The notes under the pieces were generated by a model. It saw nothing but the letters and a program-made list of their open reading frames with translations, searched no databases and was not told the DNA's origin. Both the position numbers and the translations under genes were made by a program. Positions 40,013 through 48,915 of a stretch of DNA of 64,000 nucleotides are shown piece by piece (the first letter of the stretch is position 1; every line of letters begins with the position of its first letter). The DNA lies in assembly GCA_963823675.1 (NCBI GenBank), contig CAWGMT010000013.1, forward strand, positions 124,001-188,000, written 5' to 3'. The stretch comes from CAWGMT01 sp963823675 (GTDB lineage Bacteria; Planctomycetota; Planctomycetia; Isosphaerales; Isosphaeraceae).

Positions 40013-40198
40013 TTCTCGATTTCCTCGGGTGTCATCTTCGCGCCGGGCGGCGAACGCGTCCTCGATCTGGCGGTTCAAGGCTGCGGCCCTTTCAGCGTCT
40101 TGGCGCCGAAGCCTCGCCAGCAATTCCTCGTCGGTCTCCGGCCGTGGGGCGCGGATATACGGGTTCGGTCTCGGTGTTTTCCAGCGTCTGTTTCGCAT
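39879..40198 (-). pseudogene. small charged element protein ending DPFSTFGT, two frameshifts
   Basis: ATG 40198 starts MRNRRWKTPRPNPYIRAPRP, then ELLARLRRQDAERAAALNRQ. A shift near 40045 leads to MTPEEIENEEREWAAIRARM, and another near 39935 to EYWAKRNDPFSTFGT with the stop at 39879. Joined, it would be about 106 residues: a basic/proline-rich start, then a long charged helix. The RRW-K-PRP start resembles MKYRDRRWRKPPPRP at 33162. Function unknown. Confidence 0.5.
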
Positions 40199-40263
40199 CG
40201 GTCGGGCTCCTTGAAGTTCCCGGCCGGAAGCGCTCCGGCCGGGGTTCGGTTTCGGGTGTTGGT

Positions 40264-40878
40264 CTAGTTGTCGTTGGCGTTGCGATACGCGGCGTAAGCT
40301 TTGCCAACTTGCTCTTGCGACCAGTCGAGAATGCGCTCGGGGAAGCGGAGCTTCTTGCCGGTCTTCACTAACCAAGGGAAGGCGTCGTCGGGTTGCCGCC
40401 GTGCCCAACCGAGCAGTTCTCGGCCGGTGGTCGGGGCGTCGTCGTCGTGATCGTCTTCGTCGGTAAAGCTCTCCTCGTGCTCGTCGTGCTCGACGAATTC
40501 GGGGTCGGGTTGCGGGGCCGGCTTGGTGGCCTTGCCGTTCTGAGCATGCGGCTGCGGGGCCAGGCCGCGGGCCTTGCCGTTCTGAGGTTGGGATTGCTGG
40601 CTTGGCGCGGGGGCCTTGCCGTTTTGGGGTTGGGGCTGTTGGCTCGGGGCCGTTGTGCCCAGTGCTTTCCCGTTTGTCGGGGTCGCGATCATTCGCCCGA
40701 GGTGCTCGCGCATCGCGGTCGTTGCGATCTGCTGGTATCGCGTGATTGCTTCATGCAGGGCGCCGGCCTCGTCGGCCAGGCGGCCGTCGAGCTCGATTTC
40801 CAGGCCGCACTGGGCGCCGATCGAGCCGTAGTTGTTGGTGCCGACCTTCTCGGAAGCGGAAACATGCAGCTTGATCAT
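40264..40878 (-). CDS. hypothetical element protein with acidic low-complexity middle
   Basis: 204 residues from ATG 40878 (MIKLHVSASEKVGTNNYGSI), following a gaaggatc-like upstream. The N-terminal 65 residues look folded and strand-rich (GAQCGLEIELDGRL). Residues 75-130 contain four Gln/Pro/Asn repeats (QPQNGKA). An acidic stretch (EHDEHEESFTDEDDHDDD) precedes a conserved end: RELLGWARRQPDDAFPWLVK and WSQEQVGKAYAAY. The end is related to the relic at 32664-32826. The layout of a folded head, flexible linker and short conserved tail recalls nucleic-acid-binding element proteins, but no family is recognised. Confidence 0.6.
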   Translation of the reverse strand: MIKLHVSASEKVGTNNYGSIGAQCGLEIELDGRLADEAGALHEAITRYQQIATTAMREHLGRMIATPTNGKALGTTAPSQQPQPQNGKAPAPSQQSQPQNGKARGLAPQPHAQNGKATKPAPQPDPEFVEHDEHEESFTDEDDHDDDAPTTGRELLGWARRQPDDAFPWLVKTGKKLRFPERILDWSQEQVGKAYAAYRNANDN

Positions 40879-41044
40879 GGGAAGGATCTCCTGTTGTAGA
40901 ACACTGGCGTAAACCAACCGGCCGGGCGTCCCGGGGCCCGGCCGCGGGGAAGAGGGCGGCGACCGGCAATGGATGCCGGTCGGCCGGCCGTTGAGACACG
41001 GATGGATCATCGGCCGTCTTCCGCCCGGCCGTGGTGGCGCAGGG

Positions 41045-41341
41045 CTAGTTTTCCGACGGCGCGGGGACGCGCGGCTCGAACGCATTTGTGAGGTCGAAAT
41101 CGGCCAGTAGGGACGAGATCGGGATCTCGCCGCTCTCCATCGCGTTGAGCACGCTGTAGGCCAGGCAGAGGTCTCTGTCGCGCTCGTAGGCGTCGAAATC
41201 GGCTTGCGACCAGTTCGACACGGGACGGTCGTCGGGGGCGCTGGCGTGCAGGTGGTTGCGGCATTGCTCGCACCACAGCACGGTTTGCCAGCCGTGACTG
41301 TGAAGGCAGTGGATGCCGGTGCCGTGGCGAATCGCCGTCAT
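41045..41341 (-). CDS. small Cys/His-containing hypothetical element protein
   Basis: 98 residues from ATG 41341, overlapping the stop of the SWIM gene (ATGA). HCLHSHGWQTVLWCEQCRNH has a C-H-C-C-H pattern that could bind zinc. The second half is helical (FDAYERDRDLCLAYSVLNAM) with MESGEIPISSLL. A frameshifted copy lies at 33226-33500. Function unknown; the pairing with a SWIM zinc-finger gene is notable. Confidence 0.6.
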   Translation of the reverse strand: MTAIRHGTGIHCLHSHGWQTVLWCEQCRNHLHASAPDDRPVSNWSQADFDAYERDRDLCLAYSVLNAMESGEIPISSLLADFDLTNAFEPRVPAPSEN

Positions 41342-42000
41342 TGGGCACCCCCAATCTGTGCCAGGGCGGGCGAGGCGAGGCGGGCGGGGGACGACAGGGA
41401 TGCGACGTGGGCGCGGACCGCGGACCGGAAGCCATCGGCGAAATCCCTTGCAGGCCCAGGGGCCGGCGCGGGCGGCGTTGTCTGGGCGCGTGCCTCTCTC
41501 TCCAGGGCCTTGCCGTGAAGACGGCGGGCGCGGGCCAGCGGGTCGCGACCGGCGGGCGCGGCTGGTCGTTCGGCGACCGTCGCCGCAACTGCCTCGGCAA
41601 CCGGCGGGGCGGAATGAATGCGACCGGCCAGGTCGGCGAGGGCCTTGGCGGGGCGGCGGGCGGCGCGGGCCGATGCCTCGGCCGATGCCTCGCGGACGGT
41701 CCGGGCGGAACGGGGGATGAGGCCAAGCACCCTGAGTGCCATCACATGCTTACACGTTGCGCCGTTCGTCTCGTGATCGGGGCACGTGCAACCGGCTTGA
41801 CGATTGACCGAGGCGACCGAGTAACGGGCCCCTGCTCGGGGACCGTCGAGCGATCGCAGCACCCAGACCGTAACGCCGCGAGGCTGCGCTGGAATTGGCC
41901 GCAGCGAGTAGGATGTGCCGCCGATGGTGATTTGCAGGCGGCAGGTTCCGTGTCGCACGGGGGGCTGGACGGTCTCGTGAGCGTTTGCTAATCTGACCAT
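41338..42000 (-). CDS. SWIM-type zinc-finger protein
   Basis: 220 residues from ATG 42000. The motif CTCPDHETNGATCKHVMALR is a CxC...CxH SWIM zinc finger (about residues 72-91) after a strand-rich region (RLQITIGGTSYSLRPIPAQP). The C-terminal part is Ala/Pro/Arg-rich and probably disordered. SWIM fingers occur in DNA- or protein-binding proteins, often of mobile elements. A 20-bp palindrome lies about 100 bases upstream. Confidence 0.65.
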   Translation of the reverse strand: MVRLANAHETVQPPVRHGTCRLQITIGGTSYSLRPIPAQPRGVTVWVLRSLDGPRAGARYSVASVNRQAGCTCPDHETNGATCKHVMALRVLGLIPRSARTVREASAEASARAARRPAKALADLAGRIHSAPPVAEAVAATVAERPAAPAGRDPLARARRLHGKALEREARAQTTPPAPAPGPARDFADGFRSAVRAHVASLSSPARLASPALAQIGGAQ

Positions 42001-42102
42001 GGGTCCGATTCTCCTGAAACGTGGGTCGGATCTCGGCCCGCGGCGGGAATCAGCCGCTGCGGGCCACTTTTTCTTCCCGGCGGACCGGCCGCCGGTATCC
42101 GC

Positions 42103-42122
42103 TAGTGTACTAAAGTACACTA
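42103..42122. promoter_or_regulatory. 20-bp palindrome, operator candidate
   Basis: tagtgtactaaagtacacta is a perfect 9-bp inverted repeat around a 2-base centre. It stands in AT-rich DNA about 100 bases before the SWIM gene start, amid GC-rich surroundings, and has no T run for a terminator. A binding site for a dimeric repressor of the element operon is the simplest reading. Confidence 0.5.
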
Positions 42123-43512
42123 TTGGAACGCCAGCGGAAAATCGGCGTGGAACGGCGATTTCGCCAAAATCTCGGCTGTTTTTCGTATGCGGGAGAGCTG
42201 AGATTCACGGGTGAACGCATAAGGCGATGACACGCTAACGGGGGCGGCCAACCAACGGGCGGCCGCCGGGCGCTGGCCTTGGCCTTCCGCGAAGCGGCCG
42301 CCACCTCCCGCTCCCCCTTTCCCAGCAGGGGAAAGGGGGCGGGGGGGGGAATGGGGTTAATTCTTCACGTGCTGGGAGCGAAGCGACCCACCACTTTGCT
42401 TTCGGTCCATGGATGGCCGAAGCTAGGGCTGGGGCAGGATGGCCCCACCGCTGTCTCCGAAGGGCCGCGAGCCCCCCCGAAGTTACTGGGGGCGGAGCGG
42501 CCCGATCCCCGCCGCCAGGACGGCGGCGGAACACCGGGTCAGGGACGCCCAGGCCAATGGCAGCGGACCCCGCAGCCGGCATGACGGGCATGGACGCACG
42601 GCGGGCCGGCTGTCGGCAGCGGGCAGACGCCGACCGCAGTCCAAGGACGGCTGCGGAATCCGGCCAGGATGGCGGGATAGGGCGTGGGAGGGTGGCAGGC
42701 GATGGCGCTACCCCATGGCGAGGTCCACCGGGTCTTGCCGGCCGCAGGCCCACACTTCAAGATTCTGAGTATGGTCAGTCGGAGGATTGGCGTAGCCGCA
42801 CAATACGAACGGCGACGATTTGAGACAAGTTGTCTCAGGTTTACCCAATCACGCCATGAGAGTCGTTCGCCAGTGGTTGAATCGGATGCTTGTCTCGCAT
42901 TCCCATGAACGAATCCCGATGTTAAAATCCATGTTAAGACTCAGGCGATTTTCCTGAAAGCGACCCATTTTAACAGTGGTAATCTGGGGTTAGGTTCGGG
43001 CGGAATCCGCTTGAATCCTGCCGTGTGGGCTTCTTAGATTCCGTCGCCGCGAGCCGGAACTGGTCGAGGCACGGCAGCCGAAGGCGCCGATCCCAGCAGG
43101 GGCGGAGCAAGACGTCGGCGAGGCACGGGAAACATGGGTCGGCCAACGGGAGGACCGGGCAGGTTGAGCGCGTGAACGACGCGGGGCCGGCGGGGACGAC
43201 GACCCGGACGGACGGCGGTGTGGGACGGCGTGCCGGATAATGCGGCGGCGGAGCGGGTGACGGACGGCAACAGGGCAGCATCGGCGATTCCGGCGGGGTC
43301 GAATGCAGGCGGAACCGGCGCGGCCTCGGGACCGCGGCCCGGACGGCCGCGGACAGGCGGCACGACGCCATAGCGGGCCGGACGCCCGCGAACCGTGGCG
43401 GCGGCAAGGATGACGCCAGCGTCGAAGGGCCGGATGCCCGCACAGGCGGCAGGATGCCCATTAGCGGGCCGGACGCCCGCGCCACGCTGGTGGCGGCACG
43501 ATGACGCCCGCG
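42123..43512. other. 1.4-kb stretch without a supported gene
   Basis: Frames give only low-complexity Arg/Pro/Gly products. A lower-GC island at about 42780-43000 (acaagttgtctcagg, atgttaaaatccatgttaag) could hold a promoter or an origin-like site but shows no iterated boxes beyond one atgttaa pair. From 43325 the dispersed GC-rich repeats begin. Confidence 0.5.
43325..43505 (+). repeat. dispersed GC-rich repeat, two units with perfect hairpins
   Basis: Two units share ggacaggcggcacgacgcca-like and gcggcggcaaggatgacgcc-like blocks. Each contains a perfect 6-bp stem, GCGGGC-CGGAC-GCCCGC, at 43373-43389 and 43464-43480. Related copies occur at 34.0 and 38.2 kb. Confidence 0.6.
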
Positions 43513-43980
43513 TCAACCGTAGGGGTCGGGGGACGGGTCGCCGCCGGCGGCCAGGTCTGTTGGCCTGCGTCGGCGTTTGCGTCGCCGTCGAGGTCGATCG
43601 GTGTCGAGTTCGGATGGCCTGCCGGTCGGCGTTGGCAGCGGGGTGGAGGGCGAGCACCTGACCTCAAGGCGGAACATGGAGTTGGGGTTCTCGGTGTTGT
43701 AATCCCGTACGAACTCCTCGAGCCCGTTGGTGAACGCCTCGTTGTAGACTGCGACGATCATCCGCTTGGCGTCGTCAATTTCGTTGTGCCGTCGGCGTAT
43801 GTCTTCGTTGTTCCAGTATTCCAGGCCGTCGAAGTTTTTCGCGCGCATCTTCGACGCGGGGAGTGCGGCACGGATGGCGTCGGTGAATGCGTCGGCAGGT
43901 TCGTCGAGACCGAGCTCGCGTCGGGCGACGTAGGCCGGCGTCCATTCGAGCGGGTCCGGCGGTTCGTCTTCGATCTTCAT
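43513..43980 (-). CDS. hypothetical protein
   Basis: 155 residues from ATG 43980 (MKIEDEPPDPLEWTPAYVAR). Residues 1-110 look like a folded, mixed-composition domain (AFTDAIRAALPASKMRAKNF, DDAKRMIVAVYNEAFTNGLE); the last 40 are Arg/Pro-rich and extend into the GC-rich repeat, so the true product may have gained a new end. No family is recognised. Confidence 0.55.
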   Translation of the reverse strand: MKIEDEPPDPLEWTPAYVARRELGLDEPADAFTDAIRAALPASKMRAKNFDGLEYWNNEDIRRRHNEIDDAKRMIVAVYNEAFTNGLEEFVRDYNTENPNSMFRLEVRCSPSTPLPTPTGRPSELDTDRPRRRRKRRRRPTDLAAGGDPSPDPYG

Positions 43981-44109
43981 GTGCGGGTTTTCCTTCGCGA
44001 CGTTGGAACCTGAAGTATTGTATAGCTTGGGCGGGTGTCCGGCCAGTGGTTCGCTGGGCAGTTGGGTGCCGATCTGAGGAACATCGTCGTGGCGGGACGC
44101 GTGGCTAGC

Positions 44110-44622
44110 TCATGGCAGGGTGTCGGCGTGACCTCGACAGTACTCCTGCCAGTGAGCCATCGGGAACCCGCGGATGCCGTTCGACGGTGCATATCGCGGG
44201 TAGAGTCCCCGGAATTGTTCATCGGCGGTCGGGTAATCGAGACCGAAGAAGGTGTTGGTTCTGGCTGCGAGGTACAACAGGCCGATGGCTGGCGCGGGAT
44301 TGGCCCTGATTGCAGTGGACAAGCACTCGACGTTCCTTGCCCAGCGACTCTTCGACGAAGGTCAGCGCGGCGTCCATGATCTGTTTGGGGATGTGTGCCG
44401 GGTTGGCGGCGTCATTGAGGTTGAGGATCAAGCGATTCCCCCGCCGGGCAGTGAAGTATTCGGGGTGATACTTCGGCGCAGACTGTCCCGTGTAACCGAG
44501 CGCCTGGCGATGGTACGGCTCTCGGCAGGCTTGGACGACGCACCAACCGACCTGACCGCGAACGTTGTCCTCGTAGTCGTGCTGGCTGCCGACGAACAGG
44601 TTCGGGTGGATTTCGACCATGG
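44110..44622 (-). CDS. dual-specificity protein phosphatase-like, one frameshift
   Basis: ATG 44622 (MVEIHPNLFVGSQHDYED). The active-site signature HCx5R is present as H102-C103-NQGQS-R109 in VLVHCNQGQSRA, with LILNLND upstream as in DSP/PTP domains. Immediately after it the frame breaks near 44302 (cgcgccagcc), and the family continuation PAIGLLYLAARTNTFFGLDY runs in the next frame to 44110. Joined length is about 170 residues, right for a single DSP. It may act on proteins or RNA 5' ends; the latter is known for some small phage-type DSPs, but this is not resolvable here. Confidence 0.7.
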
Positions 44623-45098
44623 GTCTGGTTCTCCCGCGCGGTTGTCGGCCCGCGAACTTCGTGTCCGTGGCTCCAGATTGTCCGCGTGATCGGCTTTTTC
44701 GGCAAGGGCGTCGCTCGGTTTCGTGCGCGTGTTCGCCCGCGCGCACGGACCCTGAAAGTCGCGCGGCTCCTGCAGGGATCACCGTCTTTGCGTCGCGGTG
44801 CCGAATGTAAAATTGATCAAATAATGTTAATATGTTACCTAGTACTGTGCCTCGGCGAGCAGCCTGGGCCAAAGCCACGTGGAAATCAGGCACTCGGTTA
44901 CTCGGCTGCGTGAGCCGCTGTTGCACCGAGGCTTTCGATTCAGGGAACGGGTCGAGGGAGCGCTCATCGATGTCGTAGCGACCCGGACCGTGCTCGCGTG
45001 TTAATGCTGAAACCGCCTGACCCCGCGCTACCGCCAATCCGCCCGTTCGCGCAAACGGTTTTTGGCGAGCCCCAAGATGTGCTTGGGAGATAGTTTGC
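44623..45098. other. intergenic stretch without a supported gene
   Basis: No frame is convincing on either strand. A short AT-rich patch at 44808-44838 (aaattgatcaaataatgtta) stands out. The minus-strand GTPase-associated operon ends at 45099, so its transcript terminates here, though no clear hairpin was found. Confidence 0.4.
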
Positions 45099-47147
45099 TC
45101 AATCGCTTAGCATGACTTCCCGGCGAGCGCTCGCGCCTACAGATTGGGCAGCCGCAGCGATAACTCGACGCCCAGAACGGCTTTGGCGAAGCTCTGTGAT
45201 AATCTCTCCAAATAGGCGATCGTCTTTCGTAATTCCGTCCAACCGGGATGCGGGCCATTGAGCGGTGCGGAATTTGTCCGCGATTCCCCTCCGCAACCGC
45301 TGGCAACGGTCCCAATCCTGCCACCAACTCGACACCGGCAGGAAGGGCGATAGGCCATACCAAGCGTTGTCAGGCAGACGGGAGGCAGCGGCTGCCTGGT
45401 AAACAATATCCAAAGCGATAGAAGCCAGATCGGCAGCGCTCAGTGAGGAATTGGTCAAGGATGTCTGCAACACTTGTGCGGAGAGGATAACCGCTGTATC
45501 GTCCTGGGTGGGTCCCGCAAGATAGGTCCTCAGCGCCGCAGTGAGGAGTGGGCTCGCCACCGTCATGTCCAGCTTGACGCTCGTCAGAATGAAGTACGCT
45601 GTCTCCCGATGGGCGACAGGGTGAGATACAAGCCACTCCAGCATTTCCATCGATCGTGCAGCCAAGGCCGATCGCCATCCGCGTGGGACGTTTCGGAGAG
45701 GGTCTTCGTCCAGCCAGTTTAATACGGACGCGACCGCGTTCGTGCCGAAAGCGTCGATCAGCGTAGGATGCACCGGGTCGGCCTTCGCTTCGAGGGCAAC
45801 GCGGATGATGGTGTCGCTCTGATCGGCAAGCTGATCATGGCAGGCAGACAATGCGTCTGCGGCAAATGCGTGTTTTTCTGGGGAAGCCCAGAGGTATTCG
45901 TTGCATGCCAGCCGCGGTTCTCGCTGAATGATTCCGATCAGGACTTCCCGCGGAGAAGCGAGTGCCTCGCGGAGACGAAGTGGCGGCATCGCTGAAGTGA
46001 GGCCAAGAATGGCCTCTTCTCCAAGAGGGTTGCAGGTTCGGGTCAAGAGACAGACCAGCAGCCCCCATGCTTCCTCCTCGGACGACCAGAGCGCGGCGGC
46101 CCTCCCACGGATCGCGAGGACATCCGCGTCGAACGGCGGGTACTTCTCGGTAAGAGAAAGCCCCTTGACCAACTCCGCTTCAGGTAGTCCGGCCAGGTTT
46201 TCTCCAAGGAAGGCTCGCTTGTAATTCTCTCCCGCATCCGGCTCCGGATATTCTTTCGCCGTGTAGCGGATCAGTTCATCCACGGCCGCCGTGCATAACG
46301 CACGTTTGAGGATCGCGTGGGTTTGGACCGCTGGGCGGAACAGGGTGGTGTCCCCGGGCAGGCGGCGTCCTACCTGCTTGAAGAAATCCATCAGGGAGTT
46401 GTCGGCACCAGTGTATGCGGCGACAGCGATGCGGATCCACTCCTCGTAGTCGTCGTCTGTCGAACGTGGCCCAATAACTGTCAGTGGCGCAGTCCCTCGG
46501 TCCAAACGGCGCACATCACGGGGAAGGGCAGCCTGAAGGTAAAATACCTCGCCTTCGAGACTGCGACGTGAACGGACTCCTGTGCAAAACGTGAAGCGTT
46601 GCCGCAGGCCGGGCCACTGGACCCGCCAGACTGAAAGGAACGGAGCTTCCGCGACGGAGTATCTCGGAACCGGAAGCACGGTGTACGGAGAGGTACGACC
46701 ATAAAGGGCGCAGATCAGCTGGGCACCCAGGGACCCATCGCGCTCGAGGGTCTGTTCAACATGCGAAGGCAATCGGACGGTTTCGTGATACGCGTTGAAG
46801 CCCTCCTCACGCGAAGGGTGACGAAACAGGCTTGAGAGGATTTCCGGCTGATTGAGTTCCGCCAGCAAATCCGTCCCGATCAAAAGTGTGTGGGTCCAGA
46901 CGCAACCCGGCCTGCCCATCTCCGGCGCAGGCCAGGTTCGGGCCAATGCATAATAGTCAGCCTTTTCTACCGGGTATCCCGTCAGGTAAGGATCGAACTG
47001 ATTGCCCCCTCCCGGCCCTGACAGGTCACTAAGAATCAGGATCTGCCTCTCGGCGTCCTTTGGCAAACGACAAGACGACGCGAGCTTCCGGTGGCCCTCC
47101 GAGTAGCCGTGCAAAGCCTGCTGGATTTCCTGATTGGCTCCCATCAT
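45099..47147 (-). CDS. GTPase-associated protein GAP1
   Basis: About 682 residues from ATG 47147 (a TTG at 47162 overlaps the upstream stop). The N-terminus is diagnostic of GAP1-N1: QEIQQALHGYSEGHRKLASS, LILSDLSGPGG, YLTGYPVEKADYYALARTWP, GRPGCVWTHTLLIG. A middle region with HYETV-like and YEEWIRIAVAAY segments and a long all-helical C-terminal part follow, as in the GAP1-M and GAP1-C families. GAP1 has been described only by comparative genomics, as a companion of paired GTPases in prokaryotic conflict systems; its biochemical role is unknown. It is the last gene of the five-gene operon. Confidence 0.82.
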   Translation of the reverse strand: MMGANQEIQQALHGYSEGHRKLASSCRLPKDAERQILILSDLSGPGGGNQFDPYLTGYPVEKADYYALARTWPAPEMGRPGCVWTHTLLIGTDLLAELNQPEILSSLFRHPSREEGFNAYHETVRLPSHVEQTLERDGSLGAQLICALYGRTSPYTVLPVPRYSVAEAPFLSVWRVQWPGLRQRFTFCTGVRSRRSLEGEVFYLQAALPRDVRRLDRGTAPLTVIGPRSTDDDYEEWIRIAVAAYTGADNSLMDFFKQVGRRLPGDTTLFRPAVQTHAILKRALCTAAVDELIRYTAKEYPEPDAGENYKRAFLGENLAGLPEAELVKGLSLTEKYPPFDADVLAIRGRAAALWSSEEEAWGLLVCLLTRTCNPLGEEAILGLTSAMPPLRLREALASPREVLIGIIQREPRLACNEYLWASPEKHAFAADALSACHDQLADQSDTIIRVALEAKADPVHPTLIDAFGTNAVASVLNWLDEDPLRNVPRGWRSALAARSMEMLEWLVSHPVAHRETAYFILTSVKLDMTVASPLLTAALRTYLAGPTQDDTAVILSAQVLQTSLTNSSLSAADLASIALDIVYQAAAASRLPDNAWYGLSPFLPVSSWWQDWDRCQRLRRGIADKFRTAQWPASRLDGITKDDRLFGEIITELRQSRSGRRVIAAAAQSVGASARREVMLSD

Positions 47148-47158
47148 CCACCGCCGAT

Positions 47159-48036
47159 TCAAACCGACATCAGCCAGCGGATCGGGTGGCTGATGTCATG
47201 GCCGTCTTTGTCCGGTGCGCACACTCGGATCCTGTGCGATGCGATGTTGTGATCGAGAAGCCCGTCCGCCTGCGAATTCGGACCCTCGACCGCGCCACCT
47301 TGGCGCTCACTCCCATATATGTGACGTCGAAAAGATCGGGATTCGCCGTTAGGAACTGCCAAAGCAACGGGAGATGCTTTTCCAGCCATTTGGCAGGGGC
47401 CATATTCTCAGTAACGAGGTCCCAAGCAGAAATGACCAGGACAACGCGAAATCGTTTCTCCGAGATTTCGGTCAGGAACTGCAAGACCTCAACCATCCTT
47501 ACTTGTGTCGGAGCGAGGCGTGCGTCCCAGTCAATTCCTTTCGGATCGGCCTCTCCGGGAGGTTCAGCATCCTCGCCTTCGACTCCGGCCTTTTCCCATT
47601 CTAAGTATGTGGCGTTCGCGTCGTCGATCCAGCCGGTTTCAACAAGCTCTCCCGGATGTACAAAGAGGAGACACCCGTCGACCTCGGTGACGAGAACCGT
47701 GAATGAAGTCAGACACATCCGGTTTTCCCAGAGTGATTCATATAATTCGCCCGAAATGTCGGGAATTCTAAGTCGCACGAGCCGCCCGCTCTCAGGGTCG
47801 CGCAGTCGGATATCAACTTTGATCTCGTCGCCGGAAGTGCGTTCGAGTGGCTCGCATCGCAACCATTGGCCCGCGATCAGATTGAGGTATTCTTGGTCAC
47901 CCTCAAGCCGATCGAGTCGGAGGCTCTCAGGAACCTCATCCGATCTCACAACGTGCCACAGCGCGGCAAGGAAGGTCGTCTTCCCCGTCCTTGGGAGTCC
48001 TACCATAAGGCATTGGAAATCTTTCGCGTCACTCAT
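47159..48036 (-). CDS. double-GTPase family protein DO-GTPase1, one frameshift near the 3' end
   Basis: ATG 48036. P-loop GLPRTGKTTFLAALW at residues 13-27, G3-like IPDISGELYES, and G4-like VISAWDLV (in place of NKxD/TKxD). Near 47303 a base is missing and the product shifts; the correct end continues in the next frame as GGAVEGPNSQADGLLDHN and finishes HDISHPIRWLMSV at 47159. The joined length of about 292 residues fits DO-GTPase1. It overlaps the DO-GTPase2 gene by eight bases and precedes GAP1. The family is predicted to sense invasion and switch an effector. Confidence 0.8.
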
Positions 48037-48910
48037 GGCTTTCCCGACCGACGGCGACCGGCCACGTTGAATCGAGACGATCGAACTCCGAGAAGTACGT
48101 AGTGTTCTGGGCAGCGGGCGGGGGAGAATAGCGGTTCTGAACGACAGTCCATTTCTTTAACAACTCCTCCATCCCATATCCAGCTTTAGTGGTGCCTGTG
48201 GAGCGAAGCGCGGCCTTGTGGGTTGTCAGCGTGGCTAGCCTGTGCCGGTGTCGATCAGAGAGCCATTTGAATTTGTCCTCAATGAATTCATCGACCTTCC
48301 CCACCACCTTATCCCACTTTGTCAATATGATTTGGACGTTTGACATCTGGCCGAGCATTCCCGAATCGAGGCACTGGCGAAGGAGAGAGTCAGCCGCAGA
48401 AAAGGCACCTTGGCGTTCCTTCTTGCTGACCACCTTTTTGCCATCCACTAAGACGGCCACATGATCAGCTCTTTTGAGAATCTTGATCTTTCGGCATTCG
48501 TCCGCTGAATCGGATGCAATCCTAAACGCTTCCCCGTAAATGTCGCTGAACAGAATGTCGTGTCGAGTTCCGCTCGATGCCTCTGTGAGTCGGACATGCA
48601 ATAGGTTGTGAGTCTCGCTGTGTCCGGTCCGCTCCGTGTCCGGGCTTTCGCGCTCGGAGCTGAGTCGGGCAAGATGGCAGCGGCGTTCGAAGCCCGGAAG
48701 CGTGTGGCACCAGGCGAAGTAGTAACCTGCGAATGGTCCCTTGTGGAAGAGCTCGTAAAGCCCGGCAACCAAGGTCGTTTTTCCACTTCGTGCCATACCG
48801 GCGACAGCAACGACGCTGGTGGGCGCAGCTCGAACGACGTCGCCCCCTTCTGAGGGGGACAGGAATTCTCCATCCCTGAACCTGAATGTTTTGGGCATCT
48901 CTTCGACCAT
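48029..48910 (-). CDS. double-GTPase family protein DO-GTPase2
   Basis: 293 residues from ATG 48910. P-loop in VVAVAGMARSGKTTLVAGLY (about residues 33-52), a G3 element SDIYGEAF (DxxG), and G4 TKWD in IILTKWDKVVG. A helical insertion lies between G1 and G3, and a Pro-rich tail follows. It is the partner GTPase of DO-GTPase1 and overlaps its start. In known examples the two GTPases are encoded next to GASH and GAP1, exactly as here. Confidence 0.82.
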   Translation of the reverse strand: MVEEMPKTFRFRDGEFLSPSEGGDVVRAAPTSVVAVAGMARSGKTTLVAGLYELFHKGPFAGYYFAWCHTLPGFERRCHLARLSSERESPDTERTGHSETHNLLHVRLTEASSGTRHDILFSDIYGEAFRIASDSADECRKIKILKRADHVAVLVDGKKVVSKKERQGAFSAADSLLRQCLDSGMLGQMSNVQIILTKWDKVVGKVDEFIEDKFKWLSDRHRHRLATLTTHKAALRSTGTTKAGYGMEELLKKWTVVQNRYSPPPAAQNTTYFSEFDRLDSTWPVAVGRESHE

Positions 48911-48915
48911 AAGTC

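Noticed and set aside
42235..42823. Overlapping frames of 100-170 codons on both strands
   Set aside because: All Pro/Arg/Gly-rich, no start sites or domains; the DNA is repeat-like and non-coding.
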